Positions 11,424-21,859 of a stretch of 64,000 nt of DNA are shown here, in pieces. The translations under genes were made by a program, and so were the position numbers. The stretch is from Meghimatium bilineatum (lineage: Eukaryota > Mollusca > Gastropoda > Stylommatophora > Philomycidae): positions 16,142,394 to 16,206,393 of the forward strand of contig CM067317.1 in NCBI GenBank assembly GCA_034231615.1, written 5' to 3'. The notes under the pieces were generated by a model. The model did not search any database, was not told the origin of the DNA, and worked only from the letters and a program-made list of their open reading frames with translations. Position 1 is the stretch's first letter. Each line of letters starts with the position of its first letter.

Positions 11424-11730
11424 ACAAGAGATAATTGAAGAAAACAAAGGAGGATCTGATGCTGACGCAGATAAATAAAGGAGATACAGAAGGCAGCTGG
11501 AGAAAAAAAAACAAGGAGAAAAATTAAGGAAACAAAAGAATTGGACACATTACGGAGACGGATGAAGGAAATAAATGAAGGAGATGGGTGAATGAAATAA
11601 TGAAGGGGATTGATAAATAAATAGATGGATGAATGAGATTAATATGAATGAGATAAATGAAGTAGATGGATGAATTAGATAAATATGACTGAGATAATTG
11701 AAGGAAACGGGTGATAACAACAAATTAGGG
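11424..11730 (+). repeat. Degenerate purine-rich tandem repeat, second half
   Basis: Continuation of the 10255 array: units such as GATAAATGAA, GGAGATGGATGAAT and GATTAATATGAATGAG. Low complexity, no coding content. Confidence 0.65.
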
Positions 11731-12055
11731 AGACACTTTATAGTAAAAATAATATGTTAATCAATAAACATCTGTGAGTTCTTAAATTATATCAATAAAA
11801 TGTCGTTCTAACTTGGAGAACAACTTGACATATCGGAGCAATTTGCAACAACCATAAATTTGGCTGTAGTTGGTTGATATGACAAAGATAAGGGTACATT
11901 GCGACAGCTGAGACAACACATTTTAAAAGTTCTAGCCTTCAGTAATAATTTAACGCAAACTGCCTCTAGTATTCTTAGGCGGCAAAAAGATCGATTTTAT
12001 GAAACCTTATACTCGATTCCCTTAGAATTGCCTAGCGAAAGAGAAAGCTAAAGAG
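11731..12055. other. No gene seen
   Basis: AT-rich spacer with no recognisable motif. Confidence 0.4.
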
Positions 12056-12059
12056 AAAC

Positions 12060-12295
12060 AAGACAAATACAATTTTGTAGGCAGATAAAAAAGCATGACA
12101 TCTAGTTTTAGAGTTACTGGGCGAGATTGTCGTTCTGTGACCAGTCAAACTGGGACAGTCCTGTAGTATGTGTTCTGGTGGTGTCTGTGTTGCTACCCCG
12201 CAGATTTGGGCCGCAGAGTCGCTAATACGTATTCGGTTAAGACGACCCACAGGAACTTTCCTGCAAAGCAAGCGGCGAGCAGCGCAAGATAACCA
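12060..12295 (-). mobile_element. LINE C-terminal zinc-binding-like fragment (antisense)
   Basis: Minus-strand frame contains GRLNRIRISDSA, ICGVATQTPPEHILQDCP and a following basic segment. This matches the cysteine/histidine C-terminal region after RNase H in some LINEs ('C..CG...T..HIL..CP'). Only this last domain remains. Confidence 0.68.
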
Positions 12296-12604
12296 AATTG
12301 TTCTATACTTGTCTAATACCGGACTGTATATTTAGTCAGAACTGTAAATAAGTTATAACTTCCTTTTTGATTAAAAATTTGATTATCTTTTTGTGAAAAA
12401 TCGACAGAGAAGAAGGGGAGGGGGAGGGGGATTGGCTTTTAGCAGGATTTTTTTTACAAAGTTCCAAAGAAGCGATTTTATAAAAACAATCAAACTGTGT
12501 ACCGAAGTAGACCAATCGAGACAAGGACTATTACAGCAAAAAACCCGAATAGGCCTAAATATTGAAGTATCCTCAGGACCACAAACATAAAACATCCGTA
12601 TTCG
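12296..12604. other. No gene seen
   Basis: Short open frames on both strands have no recognisable motif. A G-rich stretch lies near 12406-12432 and a TAGGCCTA octamer at 12550. Confidence 0.4.
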
Positions 12605-12825
12605 TATTACTTCTTCTTCTTTCTTCTTCAGCGTTCATTCTCAAACTCCCACTGGATATCTCTTGTAGCAGGACCATGGTCCTATTAGATTTCCAGAAGG
12701 ATGTAGTTCAGAGAATGGAAATGCGTTGTGTCGCCGTTTTATTTGCGCCAATGGCCCGTCACATCCGTTTTCGGCGGATATTAGTATTACAAGAGCAATA
12801 TGCCTACTTGTAAAAATAAATTGAA
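12605..12825 (-). mobile_element. SINE-like dispersed repeat, antisense, with (GAA)n tail
   Basis: Starts on plus with TTCTTCTTCTTTCTTCTTC, the complement of a (GAA)n tail, then CATTCTCAAACTCCCACTGGAT and sequence shared with copies at 34486, 38110, 38262, 43190, 47485 and 63345 (for example CAGAGAATGGAA / CAGAGAACGGAA). Non-coding. I name it SINE-like from its size, its tail and its dispersal. Confidence 0.7.
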
Positions 12826-12974
12826 TTAGGCCTGTTCTAGGGACAGCGAGCGCATTGCAGCTCAAGCATACGTTTTTCTGTACTTGCCTAACCACATCCC
12901 CATCAAAAGATGTCAAAACATTTAAACTGTGTACTCACTAAAATCTCTGAGGACGGACCAATCTATATAATATA

Positions 12975-13000
12975 TATAATCATCATGTCACATATTCTTT
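12975..13000 (-). mobile_element. LINE family A 3' extremity (left part of split copy)
   Basis: Reverse-complement continuation of 15570-15775. When the LINE D insertion and one copy of ACATATTCTTT are ignored, the minus strand reads FCKEYVT and stop, as at the family A end near 2320 (WKEYVT, stop). The 11-bp duplication occupies 12990-13000. Confidence 0.7.
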
Positions 13001-15569
13001 TAAGGAAATAAAACGCCAAATCACGACATCCTAATTGTGATGGGGGATTTGAATGCAAAAGTTGGCGATAACAACGAAGGAGTAAAAGAACACATGGGAA
13101 CACATGGATTAGGAAATATAAACCAAAACGGAGAGAGGCTTATAGAAACTTGTGTAATGACCAACCTTGTTTTAGCAAGTACACTATTCAAACATAAAGA
13201 TATACACAAAACCACTTGGAATTCTCCAGACAAAGTAACAAAAAATCAGATAGACCATATATGCATCAATAGAAAACACCGCACCACGATCCAAGATGTT
13301 AGAGCATACAGAGGCGCAGACGTAGGCAGTGATCATAACTTATGTATTGCCAAACTAAAAGTGAAACTAAAAAGGATCACTAAAGCTGAAAAACATAGAA
13401 AAATAGATTCTAATCGCCTGTTAGAACAAAACATTCAAAACGCATACAAGCTGGAATTGCAAAATCGTTTCTCCGCTTTGCAAAATCATTCCACTGACCA
13501 TTCTGAAGATCTCATAGATAATAGAACTACATCTTGGGACAACATCAAAAATGCTATGAAAGAAGCCGCCGTTTCAGTTGTGGGTTATACTACTAGTGAG
13601 AAAAAGAAATTCTTAAGCGAGACAACATGGAATAAAATCAAATTAAGAAAAGTGGTTAAATTACAACTTTTATCTACTAAAGAACCAGTAAAATATGACA
13701 TAATTAGAGGGAATTATAATGTGATGGACAAAGAAATAAAAAAGAGCGCACGACAGGACAAAAGAACACATATAAACGAATTATCATTAAAAGCAGAAAA
13801 TGCCGCAAAGAATGGAAACAGCAAAACATTACATCATATAATCAAGCAATTATGTAACACAACAGTCACAACAAACAACGTACCCATCAAAGATAAAAAC
13901 GGAGAACTACTATCAACCACCCACGACCAAACAAAGAGGTGGGCAGAACACTTTAATGAACTATTAAATAGACCTCAACCAACAGCTACTCCAGATTTTG
14001 TCAATGACACACAAATGACAACCATGCCAGTATCATGTGAAATTTTCTCTATCACCGAATTAAAATATGCTATCCATAAACTAAGAAATAACAAAGCCGC
14101 TGGCGTTGACGAAATAACAAGTGAGATGCTTAAAGCTTCTGATGATAACACATTACAAAACTTGCTGTCTCTTATGAATGATGTCTGGTGCAATGAAAAT
14201 CCACCTCAACAATGGAAAGACGGTATCATCGTCAAACTCCCTAAGAAAGGCGACCCATCAGACTGCAACAACTGGCGGGGTATCACCCTATTATCAGTCA
14301 TAGGCAAGGTCTTCCTAAGCATCATATTGGAAAGATTAAAGAATGCTGTTGATAAACTACTCAGAGAAGAACAAGCAGGCTTTAGATCAGCTCGCTCCTG
14401 CACAGACAACATATTTTCTCTTCGCATCATCATTGAAGAATCACTCGAATTTCAATCCCCGCTCATAATCAACTTTGTTGACTTTGAAAAAGCATTTGAT
14501 AGTCTTCATCGGCCTACGTTATGGAATATTCTACAGCAATACGGTTTTCCTACTAAAATAATCAATGTTATAAAAGCATTCTACACCAACTCACATTGTT
14601 GTGTTCAAACAAACACTGAGAAGTCAGAATGGTTCCAAGTTGTTACGGGCGTTAAACAGGGATGCATCATGTCCCCATTACTTTTCTGCGTCGCTATTGA
14701 TTGGGTCATGAGAAAGAGCACTGAAAATGAGCTGACAGGAATAAAATGGATTAATAATACCGTTCTCGAAGATCTTGACTACGCAGATGACCTGGCCCTT
14801 TTGAGCGCAAACCACACAGATGCTCAATCTAAGCTTGACAATCTCCAACACTACTCAAATCAGATAGGGTTGAAAATCAACACATCAAAAACTCATATAC
14901 TAGATTTTACGAGATCCAACGACAACATAGAAATTCAAAATGTTCCATTATTAAAAGTCAACAATTTTACATATTTAGGCACCAATCTAGCATTGGATGG
15001 AGACTCATCAAAAGAAATTTTACACCGTATTGCCCTTGCAGCGGGTGCTTTCAATAAACTACGCAACATCTGGACGTCAAACACACTAAGAAACACCACA
15101 AAACTCAAGTTATTTAACTCCAACATCATCCCTATTCTATCATATGGGTGCGAAAGTTGGAAAGCCACAAAAGCCACAGATAAAAGACTCGACTCCTTTG
15201 AAAACAAATGCCTACGTACCATTCTGAACGTTAAGTGGAGTGACTTTAAATCTAACACTACTATAAGAGAGGAAAGCAAACAAACCTATATATCTTCCTT
15301 CATTAGACAAAGGCGTTGGACTTACATCGGCCATGTTCTCAGAATGAACAGCCTAAGAATTCCCCAGCAATCACTATATTGGGTGCCACCTGGAGTAAGA
15401 AGAAAAGGGAGACCTAGAGAAACTCTACGAAGAACCATTAATAGAGAAGGCATGTCAATGAACCTAAACAACACGCAACAATTGAAAGACCTGGCAACAC
15501 AAAGACAGAAATGGAAAGCTATGGTTTCTGCCCTATGCGCCGCCTATGGCCCTGGAGGAACATAACATA
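13001..15569 (+). mobile_element. LINE family D copy, 5'-truncated, with target site duplication
   Basis: The element starts inside the endonuclease coding region at 13001 and ends just after the ORF stop with a short (CATAA)n-type tail (15561-15569). ACATATTCTTT occurs at 12990-13000 and again at 15570-15580, an 11-bp target site duplication. Its ORF is unbroken, so insertion is recent compared with other LINEs here. It landed in the last codons of an antisense family A copy. Confidence 0.92.
13004..15565 (+). CDS. Endonuclease (partial)-reverse transcriptase polyprotein of LINE D
   Basis: One open frame of about 853 codons. The element enters the frame with no true start; the first ATG is at 13040. 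Numbering from 13037: residues 3-10 GDLNAKVG and 97-102 GSDHNL are the C-terminal half of an APE-type endonuclease. The RT domain begins near 395 (LPKKGDPSDCNNWRGI), with FVDFEKAFDSLH near 480, GVKQGCIMSPLLF near 537 and the catalytic YADDLALL near 580. YIGHVLRMN (about 763) and KGRPRETLRRT (about 791) are the usual C-terminal motifs. No RNase H is seen. The endonuclease nicks target DNA and RT copies the element RNA there. The RT residues are intact but the endonuclease N-terminus is lost, so this copy is probably inactive. Clade is most like RTE-type elements (single ORF, short tail), not verified. Confidence 0.93.
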   Translation, partial: GNKTPNHDILIVMGDLNAKVGDNNEGVKEHMGTHGLGNINQNGERLIETCVMTNLVLASTLFKHKDIHKTTWNSPDKVTKNQIDHICINRKHRTTIQDVRAYRGADVGSDHNLCIAKLKVKLKRITKAEKHRKIDSNRLLEQNIQNAYKLELQNRFSALQNHSTDHSEDLIDNRTTSWDNIKNAMKEAAVSVVGYTTSEKKKFLSETTWNKIKLRKVVKLQLLSTKEPVKYDIIRGNYNVMDKEIKKSARQDKRTHINELSLKAENAAKNGNSKTLHHIIKQLCNTTVTTNNVPIKDKNGELLSTTHDQTKRWAEHFNELLNRPQPTATPDFVNDTQMTTMPVSCEIFSITELKYAIHKLRNNKAAGVDEITSEMLKASDDNTLQNLLSLMNDVWCNENPPQQWKDGIIVKLPKKGDPSDCNNWRGITLLSVIGKVFLSIILERLKNAVDKLLREEQAGFRSARSCTDNIFSLRIIIEESLEFQSPLIINFVDFEKAFDSLHRPTLWNILQQYGFPTKIINVIKAFYTNSHCCVQTNTEKSEWFQVVTGVKQGCIMSPLLFCVAIDWVMRKSTENELTGIKWINNTVLEDLDYADDLALLSANHTDAQSKLDNLQHYSNQIGLKINTSKTHILDFTRSNDNIEIQNVPLLKVNNFTYLGTNLALDGDSSKEILHRIALAAGAFNKLRNIWTSNTLRNTTKLKLFNSNIIPILSYGCESWKATKATDKRLDSFENKCLRTILNVKWSDFKSNTTIREESKQTYISSFIRQRRWTYIGHVLRMNSLRIPQQSLYWVPPGVRRKGRPRETLRRTINREGMSMNLNNTQQLKDLATQRQKWKAMVSALCAAYGPGGT

Positions 15570-15775
15570 ACATATTCTTTGCAGAACATAGTCTTCCTTA
15601 TGAATTCTCTGAATGAACACTCCGCAATTCCTTGCGAGGTGACCTGCCGCAATTAATTGCCCCATCGTCGTTTTTGACGCCCTCTTCCCATGTTGCCGTT
15701 AACTCTGCCTTCAGTTATTAATCTTTTCATGCTTTTATGTCTCTTTATATGACCAATGAAAATATAAAAAAAAAT
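15570..15775 (-). mobile_element. LINE family A C-terminal fragment, interrupted by LINE D
   Basis: Minus-strand translation gives FIGHIKRHKSMKRLITEGRV, a GRGRQKRRWGN segment and REFIRKTMFCK, the late family A motifs. It joins 12975-13000 across the LINE D insertion. The 11-bp duplication is at 15570-15580. Confidence 0.8.
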
Positions 15776-15872
15776 AACAGAGCTTTCTTATTAGGATGTT
15801 GTTTAGGAGCCAGCCCCCTTCGACGCTTATTGATCTTAACACTTCTTGATTTGTCTTTTTAGCTGTCCATGT

Positions 15873-16985
15873 TATGTTATGCTCATCCAGGGCCATAGGC
15901 GGCGAATAAGGCAGAAACCATAGCTTTCCATTTCTGTCTTTGTGTTGCCAGGTCTTTTAGTTCTTGGGTGCTGTTTAGGTTTATTGACATGTCTTCTCTA
16001 TTAATGGTTCTTCGTAGAGTTTCTCTAGGTCTCCCTCTTCTTTTTACTCCCAGTGACTCAAAATTTGGTGACTGATGGGGAATTCCTAGGCTGTTCATTC
16101 TGAGAGCATGGCCGATGTTAAGACCATAGCCTTTATATAATGAAGAAATAGATATAGGTTTGTTTGCTTTCCTCTCTTATAGTAGTGTTAAATTTAAAGT
16201 CACTCCACGTAACGATCAGAATGGTACGTAGGCATTTGTTTTCAAAGGTGTTTAGTCTCTTATCTGTGGCTTTTGTGGATTTCCAGCTTTCACATCCATG
16301 TGATAGAATAGGTATACTGTTGGAGTTAACAACCCGAGTTTTGTATGGTGTTTCTTAGTGTGTTAGACGTCCAGATGTTACGTAGTTTATTGGAAGAACC
16401 TGCTGCAAGGGCAATACGGTGTAAACAATTTTTTTGATGTGTCCCCATCCAGTGCTGATTGGTGCCTAAATATGTAAAATTGTTGACTTTTAATAATGGA
16501 ACATATTGAATTTTTATATCATCGTTGGATCTCGTGAAATCTAGTATATGAGTTTTTGATGTGTTGATTTTAAGGCCTAACTGATTTGAGTAGTGTTGGA
16601 GATTTGTCAAGTTTAGATTGAGCATCTGCGTGGTTTGAGCTTAAAAGGGCCAGATCCTTTGCGTAGTGAAGATATTCGAGAACGGTACTGTCAATCCATT
16701 TTATTCATGTCTGCTCATTTTCAGTCCTCTTTCTCATGACCCAATCAAGAGCGACGCAAAAAGAAGTAATGGGGACATAAAGCATCCCTGTGTTAACGCC
16801 CGTAACAACTTGGAACCATTCTGACTTCTCAGTGTTTGTTTGAACACAACAATGTGAGTTGGTGTAAAATGCCTTTATAACATTATTTTAGTAGGAAAAC
16901 CGTATTGTTGTAGAACATTCCATAGCGTATGCCGATGAAGACTATCAAATGCTTTTTCAAAGTCAACAAAGTTGATGGGATGTCC
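15873..16985 (-). mobile_element. LINE family D second copy, degenerate, antisense
   Basis: Strong nucleotide similarity to 14465-15569 in reverse, beginning with GTTATGTTATG (complement of the CATAA tail) and ending where the RT FVDFEKAFDS motif would begin. On the minus strand KRRGRPRETLRRTINRED, SKTHILDFTRSNDD and the GMSPLLF-equivalent region are recognisable but broken by frameshifts. It lies about 300 bp downstream in opposite orientation to the intact copy, so the two can pair as an imperfect inverted repeat. Confidence 0.9.
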
Positions 16986-18150
16986 TGTGATAGAAAAGGC
17001 TTATTGGTAGCGCCACAATAGAGTGTGACAGTAATCAAAATGTTTGGCCGTTTGTCATTGACAGACAAGTGTGACAGTAATGAAAGGATGCAGCGTTACA
17101 GTAGTGTGACCGAGTCACTATCGACGTGATAGAGTCACAATAGATGTAATGGTGTTCAAGCCTTGTTGTTGAGTCTTTTGGATGCAAGACTATCTGGAAA
17201 CTCTAGTGGTGTGATCAGTTTCGTTGAAGTGGTGATCTATTTCAATTCAATGAAACATACAGACACTTCGTATCATAGATATATGTGGTTATTTCATATG
17301 CTATTCACTGTTCATGTGTACAATCTGTGCAATTAACATGTGAGGTCGTTGCCTCCACAGTTCAATCTAAACATCAGTGAGTTATAACAATACGTGAGGT
17401 ATACTAAAGTGTCTATCACATCCAGAAATTACGAACAACTTGTTCGTCAACTACTAGAGACCGTAAACCGTCTCCCTACGGCGAGTGCTATTCTCACTTA
17501 TAGTCCTTGAACCGAGTGTTAGAAACAAGCTCTACTTCACGACCGAGTGTCAAGTATCTAACAAATCACTGAAGTCTAATACAACTTAGTCTTCAAGACC
17601 AGTGTGGACTGCGTGTCCCAAACAACTGTCCGATATCCAAGTCCTGAATCGAATGTCTCAGAAGCACCGAGTGAATTCCAAAAATTCCAAGCTCTCACTG
17701 CCCGGTCTGACTGCATGACACTCAATGTTCTAAAAAACTCATCTCAATGCTATTTCTAACCGAAATCTTCAATCTCCGCCTTTTTTCAAAACTCAGTCCT
17801 GGCCAATCGACTTGACTTTCCAGAATCTTCCATAGGTGATGCTCCGCCTTCATTCATCTTCAGTTGACCACCGAAACTCCATACGCCCGTCCTTAGTTTG
17901 TATGAAAGCTTCCTAGCGTTTCTTGAATACAAGTTCCGCCTCCTTTTCTCAATTTGACCAGTGCATGTAGTTGTTCTTCAATGTGTCAACCAACATGTTA
18001 ACACTTCTCTCGCCTGATCGATTGAGAAACCACCTGGTCGACATGATACAGACCCCTGCCACTTATTATTGTTTTAGTCCTGGTACTTCGTACCATGTAC
18101 CCGAGTTGAGATTGGCAATCTTTACAAAACATCACTTCTTCTATTTACAC
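16986..18150. other. No gene seen
   Basis: Sequence with a recurring ACCGAGTG word between about 17100 and 17700 but no clear repeat period and no coding signal. Confidence 0.45.
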
Positions 18151-18785
18151 ATGCTGCCAAGAAACAAACTGTGGTAATATCAAAAATTGGATTGACATGT
18201 TATATTCATCTAAACGTACAGTTTTCTTGTTATTGAGTTATGCTACCAAGAAACAAACTGTGGTAATATCAAAATTGGATTGACATGTTATATTCATCTA
18301 AACGTACAGTTTTCTTATTATTGAGTTATGATACCAAGAAACAAACTGTGGTAATATCAAAAATTGGATTGACATGTTATATTCATCTAAACGTACAGTT
18401 TTCTTATTATTGAGTTATGCTACCAAGAAACAAACCGTGGTAATATCAAAATTGGATTGACATGTTATATTCATCTAAACGTACAGTTTTCTTATTATTG
18501 AGTTATGCTACCAAGAAACAAACCGTGGTAATATCAAAAATTGGATTGACATGTTATATTCATCTAAACGTACAGTTTTCTTGTTATTGAGTTATGCTAC
18601 CAAGAAACAAACTGTGGTAATATCAAAAATTGGATTGACATGTTATATTCATCTAAACGTACAGTTTTCTTGTTATTGAGTTATGCTACCAAGAAACAAA
18701 CTGTGGTAATATCAAAAATTGGATTGACATGTTATATTCATCTAAACGTACAGTTTTCTTGTTATTGAGTTATGCTACCAAAAAT
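18151..18785 (+). repeat. 89-bp satellite, seven units
   Basis: Units start at about 18151, 18240, 18328, 18417, 18505, 18594 and 18683, each 88 or 89 bp and nearly identical; an eighth breaks down at 18772. Each contains CCAAGAAACAAACTGTGG and CATCTAAACGTACAG. The length difference comes from an A4/A5 run. Diverged half-units continue to about 18960. Confidence 0.95.
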
Positions 18786-18899
18786 GCAAACGTTTTATCT
18801 GTGGTAATATATTTGTGTGACGAGTGACATGCTTTCTACTGTTTCATTCATTCAAACACACAGCTTTCCTATTATTGACTTTAGTTATCAAGACGCAAA

Positions 18900-19141
18900 C
18901 GTTACATCCGTGATAATCAAGGTATACAACGTTTTGTTATTACATTCGTACTGTCAACCATGCCACCTCCTATTACAGTCCTTGGTATACGTAAAATTCT
19001 TCTGTAGATACATCTCATTTCGAAAGCAGCGATTCTTTGTGCTATTGTTTTTTTTTAATGTTCATGCCTCACAACCGTATATTACCACCGGAATTACACA
19101 TGTTCTGATCATACATAGTTTGGTATTGCTGCTGGTACCTT
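18900..19141 (-). mobile_element. LINE family A fragment, C-terminal side (split by the palindrome)
   Basis: Minus-strand translation gives a VVIYGCEA thumb motif (one stop after it) and, in another frame, FEMRC..RRILRI. It continues the reading frame of 34180-34345 when the 15-kb palindrome and one TACCTT are ignored. It ends in the target duplication. Confidence 0.8.
19136..19141. repeat. 6-bp target site duplication (left) of the palindromic element
   Basis: TACCTT directly abuts the first base of the palindrome and recurs at 34180-34185 immediately after its last base. The bases beyond each copy differ. A 6-bp duplication is the size reported for Maverick/Polinton integration. Confidence 0.85.
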
Positions 19142-19154
19142 AGTAGTATATAGC

Positions 19155-19610
19155 CAGCATAATAGGACGTGGATAAGACATGATAAGACATGATAGGACA
19201 TGATAAGACATGATAAGTCATATAGCCCATATAACAAAATACTCAGGATAAGGGTGATAAGCAGAGGTCGTGCAGGTCGTGCAGAGGTCGTGCAGGTCGT
19301 GCAGAGGGCGTGCAAAGGTCGTGTCATGTTACATAACCGGATAATACACTCGACACGAGTGTGCTTTTTTATAGTCCATATAACATTATACTCGGCCTGG
19401 AGAGACCGTGTAAATGGGCGTCATGTTACGTCATGTTACATAACCGAACAATACTTAACTCATATAACAATATACTGGATACGGAGTGATCGTGCAAAGG
19501 TGGCACCATGCCCCGTGCTGTTACATAACGGGCTTTAATATAGCCCAAATAACAATAAACGTGTCATACAAAAGTCGGGTAAAGGTTGTCACCTGGTACT
19601 TATCCGGTTA
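19155..19610 (+). repeat. Subterminal repeats, left end
   Basis: Two kinds of repeat sit just inside the terminus. First, AGACATGATA units (19165-19220) and GTCGTGCAG units (19264-19310). Second, a roughly 100-bp module repeated about three times, each with GTTACATAACCG and CATATAACAATATACT words and a CGTGCAAAGG stretch. Subterminal repeats often act as binding sites for a recombinase; here that is only a suggestion. Confidence 0.75.
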
Positions 19611-20229
19611 ATATATACCTTATATAATAATGAGATGTGAATGTGTCGAGTGTGCGGCTGAATGTACTGAGTGTGTCCGCACATCCCATATGACGGCAAT
19701 CGAAACCGGCCGAACCGACCGGCGGCGGAGTGTGGCCCGGAGCGATACCCACTCGCTGTGGCCGAATCCGGGGAAATTGTGTATCTAATGATGCGAATGT
19801 GTGTGGGGTGGGTCTGTTATTTGGTAGTGGAATTTTCCTTTTATTTGTTTTGGTGATACAAGGAGCTGGGCTCGTGATAAAGAAAAAATTTCCACTGCGA
19901 CTTCCAGTGAATGAGTTCTGCAAAACCCCACCTTCTCCCACTTGTTTCGGTGGGGTTGCGTTTGGTGAGTATTAACATGTTATGACCTTATTTGTTTAGT
20001 GGCTATTTTGTGGTTTTTCCACTGAAATTTATTTATGGTTCTATCTTTTTATATAAAACGAACCAATTTTAAACCAAATGTGAAAGAGCATGCAAAGTTC
20101 AGATCATAAAACTGCCAGATGCAAACAATTCCTTAGAAGGAATAGTACTGACGTGTGTGTCACTTGTGTTTAAAATTCAAATTCCCACCAGCAAAACACC
20201 ATAAAACTTTACGATACAAGGCCAATTAA

Positions 20230-20700
20230 CCATCTGTTAGGGCACGGAAACTTACACAAAATGTTGTCAGCATAACCGGGTTACGCTGTCGGGGTCATCC
20301 ATAACACTACCCTATTTAGAGCTGGTTCAAACTGTACGATGACATAACACAGACGCGTACTTTTCCACAAAGAAAATGGGATGGAAACTTTGAAAGAATG
20401 AGGTCAGCATAACCGGATCACGCGATCGGTGTCAGCAATATGAATGCCCTATTTAGCTCTGTTTCATTGTGTTGAAGCTCAAATTATGTTCCGAAAAACA
20501 TTGTAAATCATGAGGCTACAAGGTAAATTAGCCCTCTATTAGCTCACGGGCTATTTCAATATATACTAATTAGCGTACTTTTCCACAAAGAAAACGATAC
20601 TGGAATCTTAGCACGATTGATGTCAGCATAATCCGATCACGCAACCAATATATGAAAGTGAACACCCTTTATCTATCTTAGCTGTCTCTGTCTGTATATA
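20230..20700 (+). repeat. Repeated module with GTCAGCATAA core, left arm
   Basis: GTCAGCATAACCGG, or a near variant, occurs near 20266, 20402 and 20631, each followed by a GATCACGC-like word and a CTATTTAG/CTTTATC stretch. GCGTACTTTTCCACAAAG precedes two of them. Spacing is irregular (about 135 and 230 bp). Non-coding; role unknown. Confidence 0.6.
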
Positions 20701-20818
20701 AGCACTATAAACATGGTTGGTGTCCGAATGTAGGGATTTCGTTTCGTGATCATGCTATATTATTATTAATGATATTAATATACTGATACAAATGTTATTT
20801 AAATTATTAGTTTGAATT

Positions 20819-21103
20819 TCAAACAGTATTGTACAAAATATTTCCAACTCTATGAAATATTTTTAAACTAGAAACCCAATCCCTGTTTACACTCCAGCAA
20901 TAAACCCCACAGGTAGGTCTTAACGGCTTAATTACTGGCTCGAGACGACGAACGCGTATCAATCGATAATCACCAAGCGTGACGGGTTGACCACGGTATA
21001 AAATTGTGGTTAACACCTTCTGTTCTGACAATCGTCGCTCTGACACTTTTATTACGGCAATTTTGAATATTTGTAAATCTGACTGTGCAACACAATTTAG
21101 CAA
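20819..21103 (-). CDS. Unknown ORF of about 94 codons, left arm
   Basis: Open on the minus strand, with no ATG at its 5' end, so it would need an upstream exon or a non-ATG start. It is rich in basic residues (RLIRVRRLEPVIKPLRP) and ends in YNTV. I recognise no family. It is identical in the mirrored arm, which only reflects the palindrome. It could be the last exon of an element gene or a chance frame. Confidence 0.25.
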   Translation of the reverse strand: MLNCVAQSDLQIFKIAVIKVSERRLSEQKVLTTILYRGQPVTLGDYRLIRVRRLEPVIKPLRPTCGVYCWSVNRDWVSSLKIFHRVGNILYNTV

Positions 21104-21218
21104 TGTGGTATGAGTGTTCTTAAACTCCCTAAGTCTTTGTACATATATAGTTAAATATACCTTGATGCAAGAGTTAGAAATTGTACAAAATTAATACAAT
21201 TTCATTATTACATGCCCT

Positions 21219-21222
<4 letters not shown>

Positions 21223-21252
<30 letters not shown>

Positions 21253-21510
21253 CTGTTTTTCTTTCCGTTCTTCCTAGCTTCGGCCTTTTCTTTTGTTTAT
21301 CTTCATGTTAAAGGTTGGTATGTTTGATGTAATCTGGGTGTTTATCTTTGTATGTGTTCTTATGACGCTGGTAGTAGTGATTGGTCGTCTGCGAAGCGCA
21401 ATTCGTTTGAGTTATCTCTTATATTGTTTTCTTCAGTTGTTTTTGCTGCTTTGGTGATGTGATCTAAGTATGTTATATATAGATGGACACACACACACAC
21501 ACACATACAT
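21223..21510 (-). mobile_element. LINE family C RT fragment, left arm
   Basis: Begins with a (TA)n tract and shares CATGTTAAAGGT and TGTTTGATGTAATCT words with 11340-11390. On the minus strand RFADDQSLL, an RT catalytic box, is visible. It ends at a (CA)n stretch (21486-21505). The same fragment sits in the other arm, so it was in the sequence before the inverted copy was made. Confidence 0.82.
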
Positions 21511-21859
21511 ACTTACAGATATTTTCAAAGCTCTGTAGCGTGTTTAAATCTTTACAAAAGAAACATTTGATATATATGCACATTCTCAAACTTCCCCCTT
21601 ACAGTTGAGTGATTCCAAGTTGTTATCAAACACGGTTCGGGGTTGCCACACAATTGGAGTTATTAATAAACAATCTTTTTTAATGTTAAATTTTAAAGAA
21701 AGGAGCGCATTAATCATAATATGAATAAGGTTCTCCACACATTCTTCTGTGCCTTGGCCAACGGTTCTCATTATTTAATGCTTATATGCAAGTGCTTCTC
21801 ACATTGTAAAATTGAAAATTATGGTGCTGGGTGGTTAATATAACTCATATAACAAAATT

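Noticed and set aside
15873..16985. LINE D copies at 13001 and 15873 as one larger inverted-repeat element
   Set aside because: The first copy has its own exact target duplication and the second starts at its own tail, so they are separate insertions.
19600..19941. 113-codon frame (minus) and its mirror at 33380-33721
   Set aside because: Lies across a GC-richer non-coding stretch and overlaps another frame; Pro/Thr-rich composition with no motif.
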